Part shown: positions 11,800 through 25,612 of the stretch, piece by piece
Numbering within the stretch: position 1 is the stretch's first letter
Layout of the letters: the number at the start of each line of letters is the position of its first letter
Origin: Dioscorea cayenensis subsp. rotundata
Taxonomy: Eukaryota; Streptophyta; Magnoliopsida; Dioscoreales; Dioscoreaceae
Direction of reading: 5' to 3'
DNA: 64,000 nt
NCBI RefSeq assembly: GCF_009730915.1
Contig: NC_052490.1
Location: forward strand, 32,550,625 to 32,614,624
Program-made: the position numbers and the translations under genes
Notes under the pieces: generated by a model
What the model saw: only the letters and a program-made list of their open reading frames with translations
Database searches by the model: none
Told to the model about the DNA's origin: nothing

Positions 11800-13560
11800 T
11801 GTCTATTCTCTTCATAGTTGCTATATATGTTCGAAGGGATGTCAGGGTTGGAAACCAACTTCTCGAAAACTTGTCTATTCTCTTCTCGCTCGACCAACTT
11901 CCGAGTCGTCGAGGCCCTCGACTCTTAGTTGTAGCGGGCTTGGCCGTCTCCGTTACATATCTTGGTATACCTATTTCTGGAAGAAGACCAAGGAAGAGGG
12001 ACTGGAAATCCTCATTGCCAAGGTCCGGGAGGTTATCATCTTGGAAAGCTCGCCACTGCCTATCGGTGGTAGACTTACTTTGTTAAATTCGGGTTCTCCG
12101 CAATTCCAACGTCTTGGATGTCTATCTTTCGGCCCGAGCCGAGTGATCGTGGAGGTGGATGTACTTAGGAGGGACTTTCTGTGGTCGGGGCCTGATCTAG
12201 ATAAACCCAAATGTCGTCCCCGTCACCGGAAGAGTATTTGCGCACCAAAGGAGTTAGGTGGGTGGGGCATTCTCGACTTGAAGGTTTTCAACCTGGCCCT
12301 TCTTGGCAAATGGTGGTGGAAATTGTACTCGGATGCGAGTTGGTTCGGGTGGCAATTGTGCGATATAACTATGGAATTTCAGATCGAACTCGCATATTCA
12401 CCGTCACGGTAGGGACCTCTTTCTTTTTGGAGCGGTCTTTTCGACTGCTTGCCGGGCTCTAAGAGGTTGCACTGTGCAAATCGTTTCTGGTGGTTCCCGC
12501 ACGTTATTCTGGAAAGATAAATGGCTTAACGGTCGGGCGCCTATGAATATTTGGCTCCGATTTGTTTTTTTCGAGTGTCAGAACCCTAACGGCACCGTTA
12601 AGGATCTTTTTCACATTCTAGATATTGCACCTTTTTCGGAGGATGCCGAGGTGGTGAGTTTTCTGGAGACATTCACCCTCCGCGAGGATCTGTCTGAGGA
12701 TGATCTAAAATGGTGGGCTCTAACTCCCAACCGGGCCGCTTCTCGCTAAAATCCTTCTACACCTTCTTGTTGATGGAGGGATTAAAATGCCCAATGGCCG
12801 TGGTTGTCTGAATTCCCCTGTGTCCACGTAAGGTTAATATCTTCAATTGGCTTGCTTGGAAGAATAAAAACTCCTTACTTTGGAAAAATTTAGCTCGCGT
12901 ACTGCAACATACTTCCTACCACTACTTGTGTCCCGTGCCATGCGATCGTGGAATCGTGGACCATCTTTTCCGTAATTGTCAGTTTGTTCAACCAATTTGG
13001 GGTTTCTTCCTAAACCTTTTTGGTTTTATGGCGCTTCCTCTTTCCTTAGATGAAGTGTGGGGATCTTGGTGGTTTAATCTCGCACTAACTCGCAACCCTT
13101 AGGCGTGTCATTGTGAAAGCGATTATTTGGCATGTCTCGCTTGTTAGGAATGACCGCATTTTTAATCGTCGGGTTGTTTGTCCCCTCTCACGTGATTTCA
13201 AGATTGTTCATGCTCGATTCTATGGTTTTCTGCAGCCTCTCCTTCTCGACAGAAGCGAGCTTTGGTGAGCATGCTTCTACCTTGCGCTCGCACCTGCGGT
13301 GTCTCTCTGCAGCATCATGTTGACCCCACGGATGGAGTGTCTCCTAGTGGCGTGGACCCGACTCGAGATCCGGGGCGAGTGAGTTTATTTGTTGATCCTG
13401 GTCAGCTGTTTGGCCAGGGGTGTGTTTGGCTATTTGTTTTTGGCTACCTTTTTGTTTCCACCCCTAAGTTTGATCTGCTTTTTGTGGTTTTTATGCATGC
13501 AGCTTGGGTTGCCTGGTGGTGTATCTGTTTATCTTTTCCTTTCTAATGCATGTGGTTTAT
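11800..13560 (+). pseudogene. LINE ORF2 relic: RT C-terminus and zinc-finger (zf-RVT) region
   Basis: The 3' part of a plant non-LTR retrotransposon ORF2 is spread over three frames. In order it reads VTYLGIPISGRRPRKRDW and LTLLNS (end of reverse transcriptase), DFLWSGPDLDKPKC, LGGWGILDLKVFNLALLGKWWWKL, FWKDKWLNGRAP, WWALTPN, and the PCDRGIVDHLFRNC knuckle of the zf-RVT domain. Frameshifts occur near 12,060, 12,360, 12,450 and 12,740 among others, so it is dead. The 5' endonuclease and polymerase core are missing, as usual for 5'-truncated LINEs. The 3' end near 13,560 is followed by AT-rich DNA. It is more GC-rich than its surroundings. Confidence 0.85.
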
Positions 13561-13789
13561 CCACCTTTTCAAAAAGTATAAAATTACATGATACTTATGT
13601 AAAAACAAAAATGAATATGACTCAACTGATAATAAAAATGGATTAATCAAAACATTGGTAAAAAAATAAAAATGTTATGAGAAATTAAGAAAAGATGTGA
13701 CTTACGAATCAAATAAAAGAAAAGATCACAGAGTTCATTAGTCATTTGGCCAAACTTAAATTCTCAAAGTTTATTTCCAAAATAAAAAG

Positions 13790-13920
13790 TTTGGTTTATC
13801 AATAATCCATTGCATCCATTGGCAATGATCCTATAATCAACTCCAGTAGAGCGCAATCCATCCTAAGAAACACATCTTGCTGGATCCGGGCACACCATTG
13901 AACCCAACTTTCCACACATA
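13790..13920 (-). pseudogene. GDSL esterase last-exon relic disrupted by a LINE
   Basis: On the minus strand this reads CGKLGSMVCPDPARCVS, stop, DGLRSTGVDYRIIANG. It aligns with the last GDSL exon ([28 protein letters not shown]). The Trp before the catalytic Asp is replaced by TAG and the catalytic His position is lost. The homology ends abruptly at 13920/13921, exactly where the T-rich 3' end of the next LINE starts. It is therefore a separate, older GDSL copy cut by the insertion. Confidence 0.7.
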
Positions 13921-16300
13921 GTTTTTTTGAAGAAAAAGAGCTATTGAGAGCTATTTATTAAAAAAACAAATAAAAGAAACACAAATAAGGGCAAAAACCC
14001 AGTACATAAGAACTCACGAGCTAATAACAAAGTTAAACAGCTAAAACAAAACAAGCAAAGAGATATTAAAAAATGGTAACCATAGCTTCTAATACATTTC
14101 ATTAACCATCTTGGGAGATCCATGGCTTGGTTAAAAAGCAAAATATCATGGCATGATCTTCTAAGGTTGTGTACTTTTGAATCAATCTCTGACTGTCCGA
14201 AGTGAAGATTTGATTAAGAAATTGCTTAATCTTATAACAATCAGTAAAGAGGACAACAACTTTGATCTTCCTCTCATCAGCAATTCTGAGTCCAAGTTCG
14301 GCAGTAGTCAATTCAACATCCAATGCACTAGATTCTGTACTATTGGAACAACCTAAAAGCATCGGTTATAAAAGTCAATGATGTAAAATCCACAGCCTCC
14401 GGAAAAAGTATCTGGGAGCCAAGAAGCATCAGAAAAAATAAAATAGCTATATGGATAGTTCTTAAGGATGTTCATAAAGAAATACTCCCTTTGTTGATTT
14501 GCACTCTTAGAAATATCCTGAACTTGATCAACCGAGGACCGGGTAATCCAATAAGGATCCAGTTGTTGACCTTTGAAAATAAAGCAACATCTTGCTCACC
14601 AGATGATCCACATAGTAGGAACAATGATGGAAGCAATGTATTTGGCCTTTGAGCTATTCACATTCTCAGGCCAGAACCCTTTCTGGATATTATTAAGCAA
14701 AATGGAACAAGAATGAGTAGAGATACAAGGCTTGATCCAAGCTAACCAAATAGAGGAAAAATTCATCTTGGCCAAAGTTGAAGGAATAACCTTCCAGTTT
14801 ATAGTATCATATGCCTAATTCTCTATGTCTATTTTGACAATCATCCTAGGGGGAAAGCTACAATCCTTATCTAAGGTGTGCACAGTTTCGTGAAGGGTTT
14901 CAATATTATCAGATGAAGACCAGCCATGAACAAATCAAGATTAATTCTTCTATCCCAACAAGGTTGGGTAAGACAGTCTATAATCTGTTGGCCAAGATCT
15001 TAGCGATAATCTTGTAACAATCATTACACAAAGTAATAGGATGAAAATTAGAAATATTTTGAGGATTATCCTTTTTAATTAGGGATAAGAGCAAAGTGAA
15101 CCCCCAAAGAATTAGGCATGCAAGCATTCTCAAAAATAATTAACAACATTAAAAAGCTCACCAGGAATATCAAGCCAAAAAAAAAAAAAACTTATAGAAT
15201 TCAACATTAAATCCTTCAGGTTAAGGAATTTAAAGTTTTGAAAATTTTATCTTTTAGAGACCTTTCTGATGAGTTGATCAGTATCTTGGGGAGATAAAGA
15301 AGGAAGATCTAAAGGAAGGGCTCTCATAAGATCTGAAAAAGAAAAGCTAGAATTTTCAAACCAGAGATTACTAAAGTGATTTAGAGTGATTTGTTCAATC
15401 CCATCCTTACTAGTTTGAATATTTCCCTACTAATCAAGAATCTGAAAAATTGAGTTTTTGTGTTTATTCATCTTGCCACTAGTATGAAAGAAGGGTGTAT
15501 TTAAATCCCCGTTAAGCATCCACATAAGTCTGGATCGTTGAGCCCATCTAAGGTTACTTTGTCTAAGAAAGGCACTATATTTATTGTGAAGGCTTCTATG
15601 GGTGATATAAACAGTAGAATCCTCAGAAATGACAGCAGCAATATCTAGAATTTGGGAATCAATGTCCATCTTCAATGAGGGCCTCTACAATTCTAATATC
15701 TTTGTCCAAAGAATTCAAGCCATTTATCCTCCAATCCAAAAGATTGCACTTAACTCTACAAAGGAGATGATTGAGAACATTCATAGGAGAAGAATGTGGC
15801 TTAAAATCCTAGGAAGATTTGACAATATAGTGACAACTGTGACATTGAGCATATTCAAGCCAATAATTTTCAAATCTAAAAATCCTAGTCTTAGTAGGAG
15901 TCCAGGAAAGCACAAAAATAAGTAAAAGAGAATGGTTGGAACAAATTCTCGGCAAATGAGAAATAAAATAAGAACTAAAACAGTGAGACCAATTAAAATT
16001 CACAAGACACATGTCCAACCTAGCCCCAACTACAAGCAGAGCTAGGTCTCCCATTGTGCCAAGTAAATTTAGAACCATTAAAATTAACATCAAGAAGAGA
16101 ATTTTTTGAGATAAAATCATTAAAACAATCAGACTTACTAGTATAATAATTAAAAAAGCAACTTTTGTGTTCAGTATGGGAGCTAATCACAGTAAAATCA
16201 CCAGCAATGCACCATGAAAAATTTAAAACAAAAATATGGGATGATTCATTCCAGAGATTCATTCAAAAATATGGGATGTTCAGTACGGGAGCTAATCACT
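13921..16300 (-). pseudogene. LINE ORF2 relic: endonuclease, RT and RNase H fragments
   Basis: A second LINE lies in the opposite orientation to the first. Read on the minus strand, 16262-15809 encodes the C-terminal endonuclease (GDFTVIS, SLLDVNFNGSKFTWHNGR, RLDMCLVN, ENYWLEY). Positions 15675-15430 give the linker LRWAQRSRLMWMLNGDLNTPFFH, and 15310-14700 carries polymerase remnants such as LPSLSPQDTDQLI, KIIAKILANRL and RMIVKIDIE. Then 14362-14102 carries an RNase H-like segment (ALDVELTTAELGLRIA, VVVLFTDC). The polymerase C-terminal half, where the YxDD motif is expected, seems deleted between about 14,700 and 14,600. Several stops and frameshifts are present. A run of T at 13922-13928 marks the poly(A) side. 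I found no clear target-site duplication. Confidence 0.85.
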
Positions 16301-16365
16301 GTTTGCTAAACCCATCAATTCCGGTTCAACTCGGATTAAAAATTTAGAAAGAGTATCCTACTTGA

Positions 16366-16417
<52 letters not shown>

Positions 16418-18008
16418 TAATGCAAGTAAAAAAAATTTCTCAATAATTATGTTTAATTATTCATACATATAAAACATATATTTATATTTTATGAATAAGC
16501 TAAATATACACAATTTTTTTTTCACTTTGTTTGATTTATAAATAGAGTGTGAATACAAAACAAAGAAGTGGTGAGGGGCAACATAAGTTAATGGTTTTTT
16601 TTTAAAGCATCATAACAACTTAAAAAATTTAAGTGAGAAATAAGAAAACTAAAAATATTATTATTATTAATTAAAATTAAAAATTACACTAATGTCTTGA
16701 CCACTATACATTTTTTTTTAACCACAATCCATAATTGTTAGAAGGTCACCAACCATCATCGATCACCTATGATTGGTCATCAATGTCATTCAATTATTAT
16801 CACTATCAAGTCACTTGCCATCGGTATTATTTAGTTACAACTATGAAGCAGTTGCATAAATAATATAAAAGATATCATAATAATTATATTATTTATCATC
16901 CAATCTTAACTCAATTAAAAGGAGATCAACACAAAATATTTTATATAGTATATAAAATAACATAAGCATTTGTTTTATATTTCACTTATTTATGAGGTTA
17001 ATACTTTTTATACTGTACCCTCCTGAGGGAAAATGGACCCTGCAGATTCAAGACGAAGTTGGGTCCATGCCTATCCTTATCTTCGTTGGTTGATATATTA
17101 ATATAATATAATTAATTGATTTGGTGTTATAAATAAATTTATATATATATATATATATTAAATAGATTGGCCACATCATCTTAAGATGTCCTTAAATTCA
17201 AATTTAAAGATGTCTCACACAATCTGTGTAATATCAAATAATACTTAACACTAACTAGTAGTGCCCAATCATAGTAAACAACAGTAACTCTATGTACCAC
17301 CAATATAAAAAACAACTATTATATTATAATTTAATAACTGCAAGTCTGCAACATTGACACCTCACCAATGGCTATCTATAAATATCTATAGTATCCAATG
17401 TCTATAAATTTTAAAATATTAAAAAAAAAAATGTATGCTGGTATATGTATATACATATATGTTTTAATATATATATATATATAATTTGAGGATGCCACAG
17501 ACATTGACACCTCACCCATGACTATTTGCTTGTTTGGACATAATAAAAATAATTACAAATACAAGTGTTTTTTATATCACATCAATTACTTTATATCAAT
17601 TCTGTAAGTAATTAAATACGGGTGAAATTATGTTAATTATACATTTATTTATTAAAAAAAAATAGCCTGAAAAAACTCTACTTTAAATATAATAAAAACC
17701 ATATTTTTTTTTCAAGTAATATAAAGTTGAGCATTAATATTCAATCCTCAATAATAGCATGATAATAATAATATAATACCAATTTGATTTTCTTTTTTTT
17801 TTATAAAAAATTTAATCAAATTGCATTTGTTTATTAAGAAAAAAAAAATATTTATGATGGAAGCGAAAGGTGGCGGGAAGCCCGAAGTCTCAACAGCCTC
17901 CACCTGGTTTTGGCCGCTTTGGCGTTTAGCACTTTGCATTGAAGAAACGCGCATACTTTAGCATTGAAGAAACGCTTGTTTCTCAGACCTTGCTGTGCTT
18001 GACGTGCC
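16300..18008. other. AT-rich intergenic DNA with (AAT)n and a duplicated segment
   Basis: No gene is seen. An (AAT)n microsatellite spans 16365-16415. Positions 16453-16510 resemble 645-700, and 17340-17672 matches 1840-2092; both are parts of the duplicated flank of the GDSL locus. The last 150 bases before 18009 are less AT-rich and probably hold the promoter and 5' leader of the LETM1-like gene. Confidence 0.5.
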
Positions 18009-21000
18009 ATGGCGACGGCGTCCATCTCTCCTTCCAGGTAACAATCTTTGCTCCACTTCTTCTCATTTCTTAAACAAATTGCATCTTTTTAACCAAAGAT
18101 TTCACTAATGGGCTCTCTAGATATCTAATATGGCATAGTTGTTATGAAACCACTCACAGATCAAAAAAAGCCCTCTTTTTATGTTTGTTTGGTATTTCTT
18201 TTCTTTATATTTGTGTTCATTTGAGTAATTGTTAGATTATTGTGGTATTGTTTGTTTGGATCAGTGCAAAATGAAGGAAATAGCAAAAGTGGTGTTGTTT
18301 GCTTGAGCTTAGTTGATTGGAATAAAATGATGGAGATTTTTATTTTTATTTTTCCATTAATCATATCCCTTTTTTTGTATGCCTGAGTTATACACTGTTA
18401 GTAATAGCAAAATTAAGTGACAACTGGTATCGATACTCTACTGCAGTCCTTGGTGTTGTTGCTATATGTATTATGAATGTTATACAATCAGAGTTTCTAA
18501 ATGATTATTTTGATTTTGCTTATTATGATGAGATGTTGGTGAAATTTTAGCTCATGTTGTGTTGCAGAAACTTTTTTTTAAGTTGGAAATCAGGGGATTT
18601 CAAGATCCATCCTGCATTTCTTTCATTAAAATCAGGATTCCAAAGTACTTGCAGAAATGGTTCTTCAAATAGAGTTCATGCATTGCCTTGGTTTTTTACC
18701 GATTTCACATCAATTCAGGGCACACATTTATCTAGACGATGTTCTGTTATTGTGTGTACTGGTTCTCAGAATTACGACTTCAATGAGAAGATGAAGCTGC
18801 CTTTAGATATTTATGATCATGATGGGAAGCTCATTTCCTATGTGGATTATTCTCTCAAGCTATTGCATGAATTGGCTGCAAATGTTTTTGCTGATTTTAA
18901 ATCTCATGAATCCTCAAAAAACTTTCTGAAACTTGTCAAGGCATGGATAGGTGTGGATGTCGACTTACATCTCCGGCAAACTGCATATCTGGTATATAAG
19001 TAAATCAACACTATCATGGTCTAGATATCTTCCTATGAACTGGTTGTTGAAGGAAATATGATCAAAGTCATAAATTTACTTGAATTTTATGTTATTCTCA
19101 TTTTACTTTTAAATTTGGTTTTAAATAGATCTGTCTCTCTTTATTATCAAATGATATATACCATTACTTTGACTTGCGAAATAAGCCTGAATTCAAGAAT
19201 GTTAATATTCAGATTCTAAGTTAGAGTATTGATGACTCTGTCGTTGTGATCATGAATTTGTTCTTGACTAGATAAGAGTGTTGGTTGCCAAATAGTTTAG
19301 AGTTCTGAAATCCTTGTGGCTATGTCATGAGGCCCTTGTATTGATATTTTAATAGACATTCATGTTCTTTGAAGATCATATGTAGATATTTACTGCCATA
19401 TTGTCTGAAGTTTGGCCTATCTTTTCATCTTGATCTTACTGCATCCCTTAAATCTCTGGAACAAATGTAAATTTTGAAAATTTGTTTTTCTGGATGTTTA
19501 GGCAGCAGTCTATGGTTTTCTTAAAGCTGTAATGGATATGGTTAGCATGTTTGATGATCAATATCTTTTATGCATCAGGTTAGTTTTGACTAACTTGTTG
19601 AAAAATATTTTTTTCCGAGGTGCAGTTCATAGGATTATTAATTTATCTTTTCTTTTGCTTCAGTCTTACATCAAATTTAAGCTTGATCATGGAATGCATC
19701 GAAGGGGTGTTGGGAAACAAGGACCTCGAACTAATGAAACGGTTTAGAATAGAACAAGTTCTTGTGTTGAATCGATACTTTGCTCCTTCATTGGAAAGAT
19801 GGGCCTCAGAATATGCAAAATGGTCTATATTTTTCAATTTTTCTTACTAATTTTAATGTTTTTTTCTTGTCATTGTAGTTTTTTTTGCTTATGTTTATGA
19901 AATTTCCACTGACTATTGAAGTTATTGAGACTTCGTTGTTTTTTTTTCTCTTTGGTAGGAAGACATCCAATGAGCTTAAGATGATCTCTTTGACTATCAG
20001 CAGTTGTATTGTTGTTACAAAGTTGGGTGCCCAAAGAATTTCTTGCCCTGCATTTTACACATCTCTTGCTGAAACAATACAGGAACTTTTTGAATCAGCA
20101 CGTGGTCTCGGATCATTAGGCATTTCATATCAGTTTGCAACCATGGCTGGTCATGAACATGAATTCTTGAACATTTTTGGTCCCAAGGTATTGCATCACA
20201 ATACAGAAGATGAGATACTTTTTTGGATGACGTTGTTACAGAAAAAGCTTTTTGCTGCATTTGTTAAAGAGACTTTTCTTCACCAGCTTGAAGGTTCCTT
20301 TGATAATCAGGTAAACTATTACAATAAAACTTGCCTTGGGTCTCAATTTACTGAATATTTATGAAGGTATTACTAGATGCAAACCAAATATATCATTTGG
20401 ACCCAATTGGAAAAAAAAAAATAAAGCTAATAGGATAAGAGACCTAGGTTTATATATTCAAGTTCATATTTACCAAATCAACTGATTTTGAATTATTTGT
20501 TACTTTAATATACCCTCTTGATACATGCTAGTCTATTTTAATAACCATGGTGGTGCAAACAAACTGATTAACCTAGGTCTGATACCATGTTAAATGCAAA
20601 TCATTTATATTTTTCTAGACCAATGCAACCTATAAACTTAAACTAATAGGTTGAGAGACTTAAGCTTAAGTATTTAGATGCATATTTGTCAAATTAACGG
20701 ATATGCAACTGTTAATTACTTTAATATACCATCTTGATACATGTTAATATTTTACATCAGCTAATTAGATTAGTATAAATTTGAATATATAAGCCTGGAT
20801 TTCTCATCTTAAGCTTTCTTGTTGAATTAGCCTAGATTATATATTTAGTTTGCAACTAATAAAGTATCGGAGCTCGGTTAATTGGTTTCTTTGTTTTATT
20901 AAGAGAGCGGTTAGAGTAACTAATAGTTCTACATTTGTTAATTTAGTAAATATAGGCATAGGTTTCTCATCCTTTTAGTTTTAGTATTTGAGTTTATCAT

Positions 21001-22915
21001 ACCAAGATAATTAGTTTGGTTTATATCTAATGGCAATGTTTTGGTAGCTCTTAGTTACAAACTACAATCAAACAACTTTTCCTTAAAAATTGCACAGAAT
21101 TACACAGACCTTTAAGTAAGATGTTGATCACTTATTTATTTAGTTGGCTGGGAATTATTTCATCCAAATGTTAATGATGCTACTAGTTTTCATTTAATAA
21201 GATCTACAGGTTTTGGCACGGGATTTGGCTATTCTAGGACTATTTGCGTTTCTGGGAAGGAAAACAAGACTGTTCTTATTGCATATGGGCATAAATGATA
21301 TTGAAGAACCTTTGAAAAGCTTCATCTGGTAACCTTTCTTCGCTCAATGAGTGTTTATCTGAAATCTTTGTATATCTACTCATCAAATATATTTTTGGAA
21401 CATTGCTATTGTAGTTACTTGGAATGCGGCATCCTGTTTGTATATCCGAATCTGTCTTCCTTATGCATGTATCAACAATTCATGGAGGTATACTTTTTCA
21501 TTTGTTGAATATATTAAGCACATTTTTGGGCTTAACTTGATTTATAATATCATTTTTTTGATAGGTTGTAACCGAGGAAATTAAGTGGCTCGATTTATAT
21601 TCTGAAGTGTCGCGCACTAGGCAACAAGCTAGAAAGCGGTCGAAACAACATCCTACACAAGCTGAGAAAGAGATAATTCTATCTGCAGTTTTTGGTGTTT
21701 GCTCAGACATATTCTCAAACTTTGCTCTCTACTGTAAGAAGACTCAAAAAACTCCGAGTGTGAATGTTGCGATCTTTTTGAATGAAAGGTAACTAAACAA
21801 AAGTACGACAAGCAAGAGAAACTTTTAATTTTGTGCTTACTTGGATTAGCTCAAATGTTTTGTAGCAAAAACCTTCTAAGCCTTTGCCTTGAAGATTACT
21901 GGGCTGCTTATGATAAAATATGGTAAGTCAAATGAAGTGGTCGAAAATCTCTTCTTGTTCTCATTGTTCTTTTTGATGATTGTTTGTGTTAACTTTCCCA
22001 TTTCAAACAACAGTTTGCACATCCCCATTTCTGAAATAGTGTCATTTTTATCAGTTCGTTGACAGAGAATGCAAATTTATCATGTAGAGATCCCCATGAG
22101 AAGCTTGCAGATCTTACTGCTAATGAAATATTTGAACCACCAACAACTCCAAATTTTACAGAAATAGACCAGGTAGTACATCATGCATTTTTCTTTTTCT
22201 TTCTTGCAAATAATATATATAACATTGACTAACTGCTTCAAATTAAACAGCCTGTCTGCTCTGATAAGATCTTCGATGCATACCCTGAAGCTGTCAACAC
22301 AGATCCTCCTCGGAGCATAATTGCAAAATATAGCCATTTTGTTTTATCTACTATGACAGTATGAATTTTCATTCTCTCTGGTGTCATTGACAATTGCAAA
22401 TTCGTCACTAACTTGAAATTATGATATAGGATCTGTGCATGGGAATTCAATTGCTCTTTATAGACATATCGGTCACCATCTCCTTTCTTCGAAAACCACT
22501 CTATGGACGAAAGCTTACTACAACGGAAAGGAAGAAGATTTTTCAAACATTCATTGATGTCATTTGCGTCATTCCGTTGGTGGTACTAATGCTACTTCCC
22601 GTAAGTACATGCTGATAATGTTCCTCCTTAATAAAAAAAATTTAATTCTTCAGAACTTAATAAATCTTTAACTTTGGTTTGTTGGATTAGGTGACTGCCA
22701 TTGGTTATGTCATTATCTTAGCAGTAATCAAGAAACTCATGCCGAATTTGGTAAATTTAATTTGCCTCATCACTTTCAAATCAAATTTATGCTTAATATC
22801 TGAAATTTCTGAACAGGTCCCTTCTTCATTTTCAACAGAAAGATTGGATGTCATAAAGCAATTGACAAGAGCTAAGAAGATGAAAGGACACCCATCTTGT
22901 GGCCATGTTAGCTGA
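18009..22915 (+). CDS. LETM1-like organellar membrane protein, 14 exons, intact
   Basis: Exons are 18009-18037, 18568-18991, 19502-19578, 19664-19822, 19959-20310, 21210-21328, 21415-21487, 21565-21788, 21866-21922, 22055-22172, 22251-22358, 22430-22600, 22691-22750 and 22817-22915. All introns are GT-AG and the phases join into 690 codons without a break. The start is MATASISPSRN, in a tiny first exon. The N-terminus is Ser/Arg-rich and could be a transit peptide. The C-terminus (about residues 610-680) carries the LETM1-type segment: TTTERKKIFQTF, a hydrophobic stretch with VIPLVVLMLLPVTAIGY, then KKLMPNLVPSSF. Animal and yeast LETM1 proteins are inner mitochondrial membrane proteins needed for K+/H+ (or Ca2+/H+) exchange. 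This plant branch has a long soluble N-terminal half of unknown role and ends soon after the membrane segment, so transport activity is inference. No EF hand is visible. Confidence 0.88.
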
Positions 22916-23244
22916 AATGTTGCAAATAGTTAAACATATTTCTCTTTGTTCTTTCATTGACATATATTAATTGGTTGAGATATTTTTATATCAATTTGCT
23001 TCAATGAATTAATTAAAGTCATGAATGACAGCAACTTTGATGTTGGCTAAATTAATTATAAAAAAGAAAAAAGAAAAAGAAAGCAATGATGACTCATCTT
23101 GGTTATATTTATCTTCTATTCTTTAACTTACCTGTGTATTTAATAAAATTATTGTTTCATTGACTTGTGAAAGTTATCCAAGTCTTTGCAAAACTTTCAC
23201 ATGATATCTATGAATCTAAATTTATGAAAACTTTATCAACTAAA

Positions 23245-23278
<34 letters not shown>

Positions 23279-24240
23279 TTCCAAATTAAAGGATTAAAAA
23301 TATAATATGCAAGGCAAGTGGCCAAGCTGCACCTTCCTAGAAATTCTCACCTTTGTTTTCCTGATAACTTTATTTATCATATGCACCAATTGTTTTTATT
23401 CATGAATTGACTACCGCATTAATAATGTTTTTGTAACAATTAAAAACAAACGGACAAACAAATGAAACAACATTAGAATATATTATATTATAATATACTC
23501 ATGTTTTACTTAGTTAATATATTTGATTTTTAAGTTTTAAAAAAATGTAAATTTATCAATGAGCTCTTGACTTAGCCGTATATGGTCTTTTGCAGTTATT
23601 TAAGGAGTTCATTTTTCAGGTATTTATTGAGCTTGTTCCATTTTTATACATCATTGATAAATAAAAATATGTGGTTTTATTTATAAAAAAAAATTTAGAA
23701 TAAAAGCAGTTCAGAGATCTTTCTAAAAAATAGTCTAAAAACTATAATATGATAAATAAATTTTTCAAGATATATTTGAGTATAAAAAATTAATCTGTAA
23801 AGAATGAGAAATCTACTTTAGGTATTAAAATAAATTAGTTTAGACCATTTGACTCCTAAGAAACTAATTTTTTAAAAGCTTTAAAAATTAATATTTTTTA
23901 ATATTTAAATTTGAAGTTTGATTAAGTATCTATAAATTAATATAAAAAATATTATTTTGAGTTAAACATGATTTTATACGTAGAAAAAACTCATATATAT
24001 ATATATATATTTACAGGCTTTCCATAATTTTTTTTAATTATTGAATATTTAAATTGAAGTAGAAAAAAAAGTTTCTAATTTGAATTAACGTAATTAATTA
24101 AAAAAAATGAAAACTTGCAGGGTCGTCAATGGACGCCTAAATAACCAATCAAAGGACGCACGTGCTCAATTAAAATTCTAAAAATAATAAATTATCATTT
24201 TTTAAGATAAAAAATTAAATAAAAACCAACAAAATAAAAA
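22916..24240. other. Intergenic DNA between the LETM1-like gene and NINJA
   Basis: The first 150 bases probably contain the 3' UTR of the LETM1-like gene. A (TG)n microsatellite lies at 23250-23273 and an (AT)n tract at about 23994-24010. The remainder is AT-rich and featureless until the NINJA leader. Confidence 0.5.
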
Positions 24241-24387
24241 AAAAAGAGGGCCTCTTTCTGATTTTTCCTTCAGCTCGGGAGCTCTCGGATCTCTTCTTCG
24301 CACATCGAGTAAATTTCTTCGATTTCTCCTTCGGAGAGAGACTAATCGGAATCAGAGAGTGATCATTCTCGGATTTTTTTTTTTCAG

Positions 24388-25612
24388 GTTTGATTTGTTA
24401 TTTCTCTTCAAAATTGGGTTTTTTTTCGTGTAGTTTGCTTTGTTTTGCTGAACTTTTGAGGAGTTTCGTTTATAGAGCTCAGAGACAAATCAGTGGAACA
24501 GTTGATGGGTGATTTTCTTTTATTTTTTGTTGTTATTTTTTTTTATCAATAAAAGTTTGGTTTTTGGAGTTAGTTGTGGATTTGGTGATTGAATTAGTTA
24601 ATGAGATGCATGAATCCTTGGGTTTTTGGGACTGTCTTTGTGATTTTTCTCCATTTTAGGTTAAAATCAAGTCTTTTTTTTTTAAGGATTCTTCCTGCTT
24701 TCTTCTCCTTGAGACTGAATAATTTGCATATATATGGTTAAAAATTATTACATGCATGTTTCTTTTCCTCTGATCTTTGAATTTATGATTTCAAGCAAAC
24801 CATGCTGTACACTCAATTATTTAGGGCAGGCGATCACACGCCTCCTAGGTTTTGCCTAAATGGTCCGTAAACTGGTATGATTTCTTCATTTTCACTGCAC
24901 TTGAATAAAGTCTTTTGATTTTTAATTTTTTAATTTTTTATATTTGCCTGCAGTTATATAGGTATTTGTTTATAAATGATTATAGGTTCTACTTATTGAA
25001 ATGTGTATAATTTGTGGGGTATAAAGTGATGCATATACTTGTCTATCCCTTGCATTCCATTTATTTGTTTGTTTACATACAGTTTGTAGTGCCCGCTAGA
25101 ATGTAGTGTTTTCGGAAATTGTTTTTCTTTTTGGATGGAATTATTCTTCTGTGTTTTTCTTTTAGAAATACTTGAGTTGAGTTTAGTTATTTTGACTTTT
25201 TTTTTCCTAATTATAACTTTGAAACACTGCATGATTTGATCCTTAATGATACTTTTTTTGGCAGTCTACTCTGAATTGGATTTTAAACTGAACTTTTTCT
25301 ATTTTGTGCTTTTTTGCTCAAGCTCATTGTCTTGGATGTTGTCTATTCTGGTAAGGTATGGTGGATAATTTGGAGTTCGATACATATATCGCTAATGATG
25401 TGCAATAAGTATGACCCCTTTTATGATGCATTTAGATATGATGCTTTCTATTTGAGATTGTAGATAAGTTTCCCTTTGGATTTGTATCTCATACGTTGAC
25501 AGCTATTCCTGTTTCCTGTTCTTGATTGATGTTTTGCGATATTTCTTGGAAGTATTCTAGTAAAATATGATCTTTCCTTACAGCTCAGTAAATGTATTTT
25601 TGTCCTCTGCAG
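24388..25612 (+). promoter_or_regulatory. Probable leader intron of NINJA
   Basis: A CT-rich stretch at 24250-24387 looks like a plant 5' leader (it contains 'tcttcttcgcacatcgag'). It is followed by a donor (cag|gtttga) at 24388. An acceptor (tcctctgcag|g) lies at 25611-25612, 110 bases before the start codon. A 1.2-kb leader intron is the simplest reading; no transcript data support it. Confidence 0.45.
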
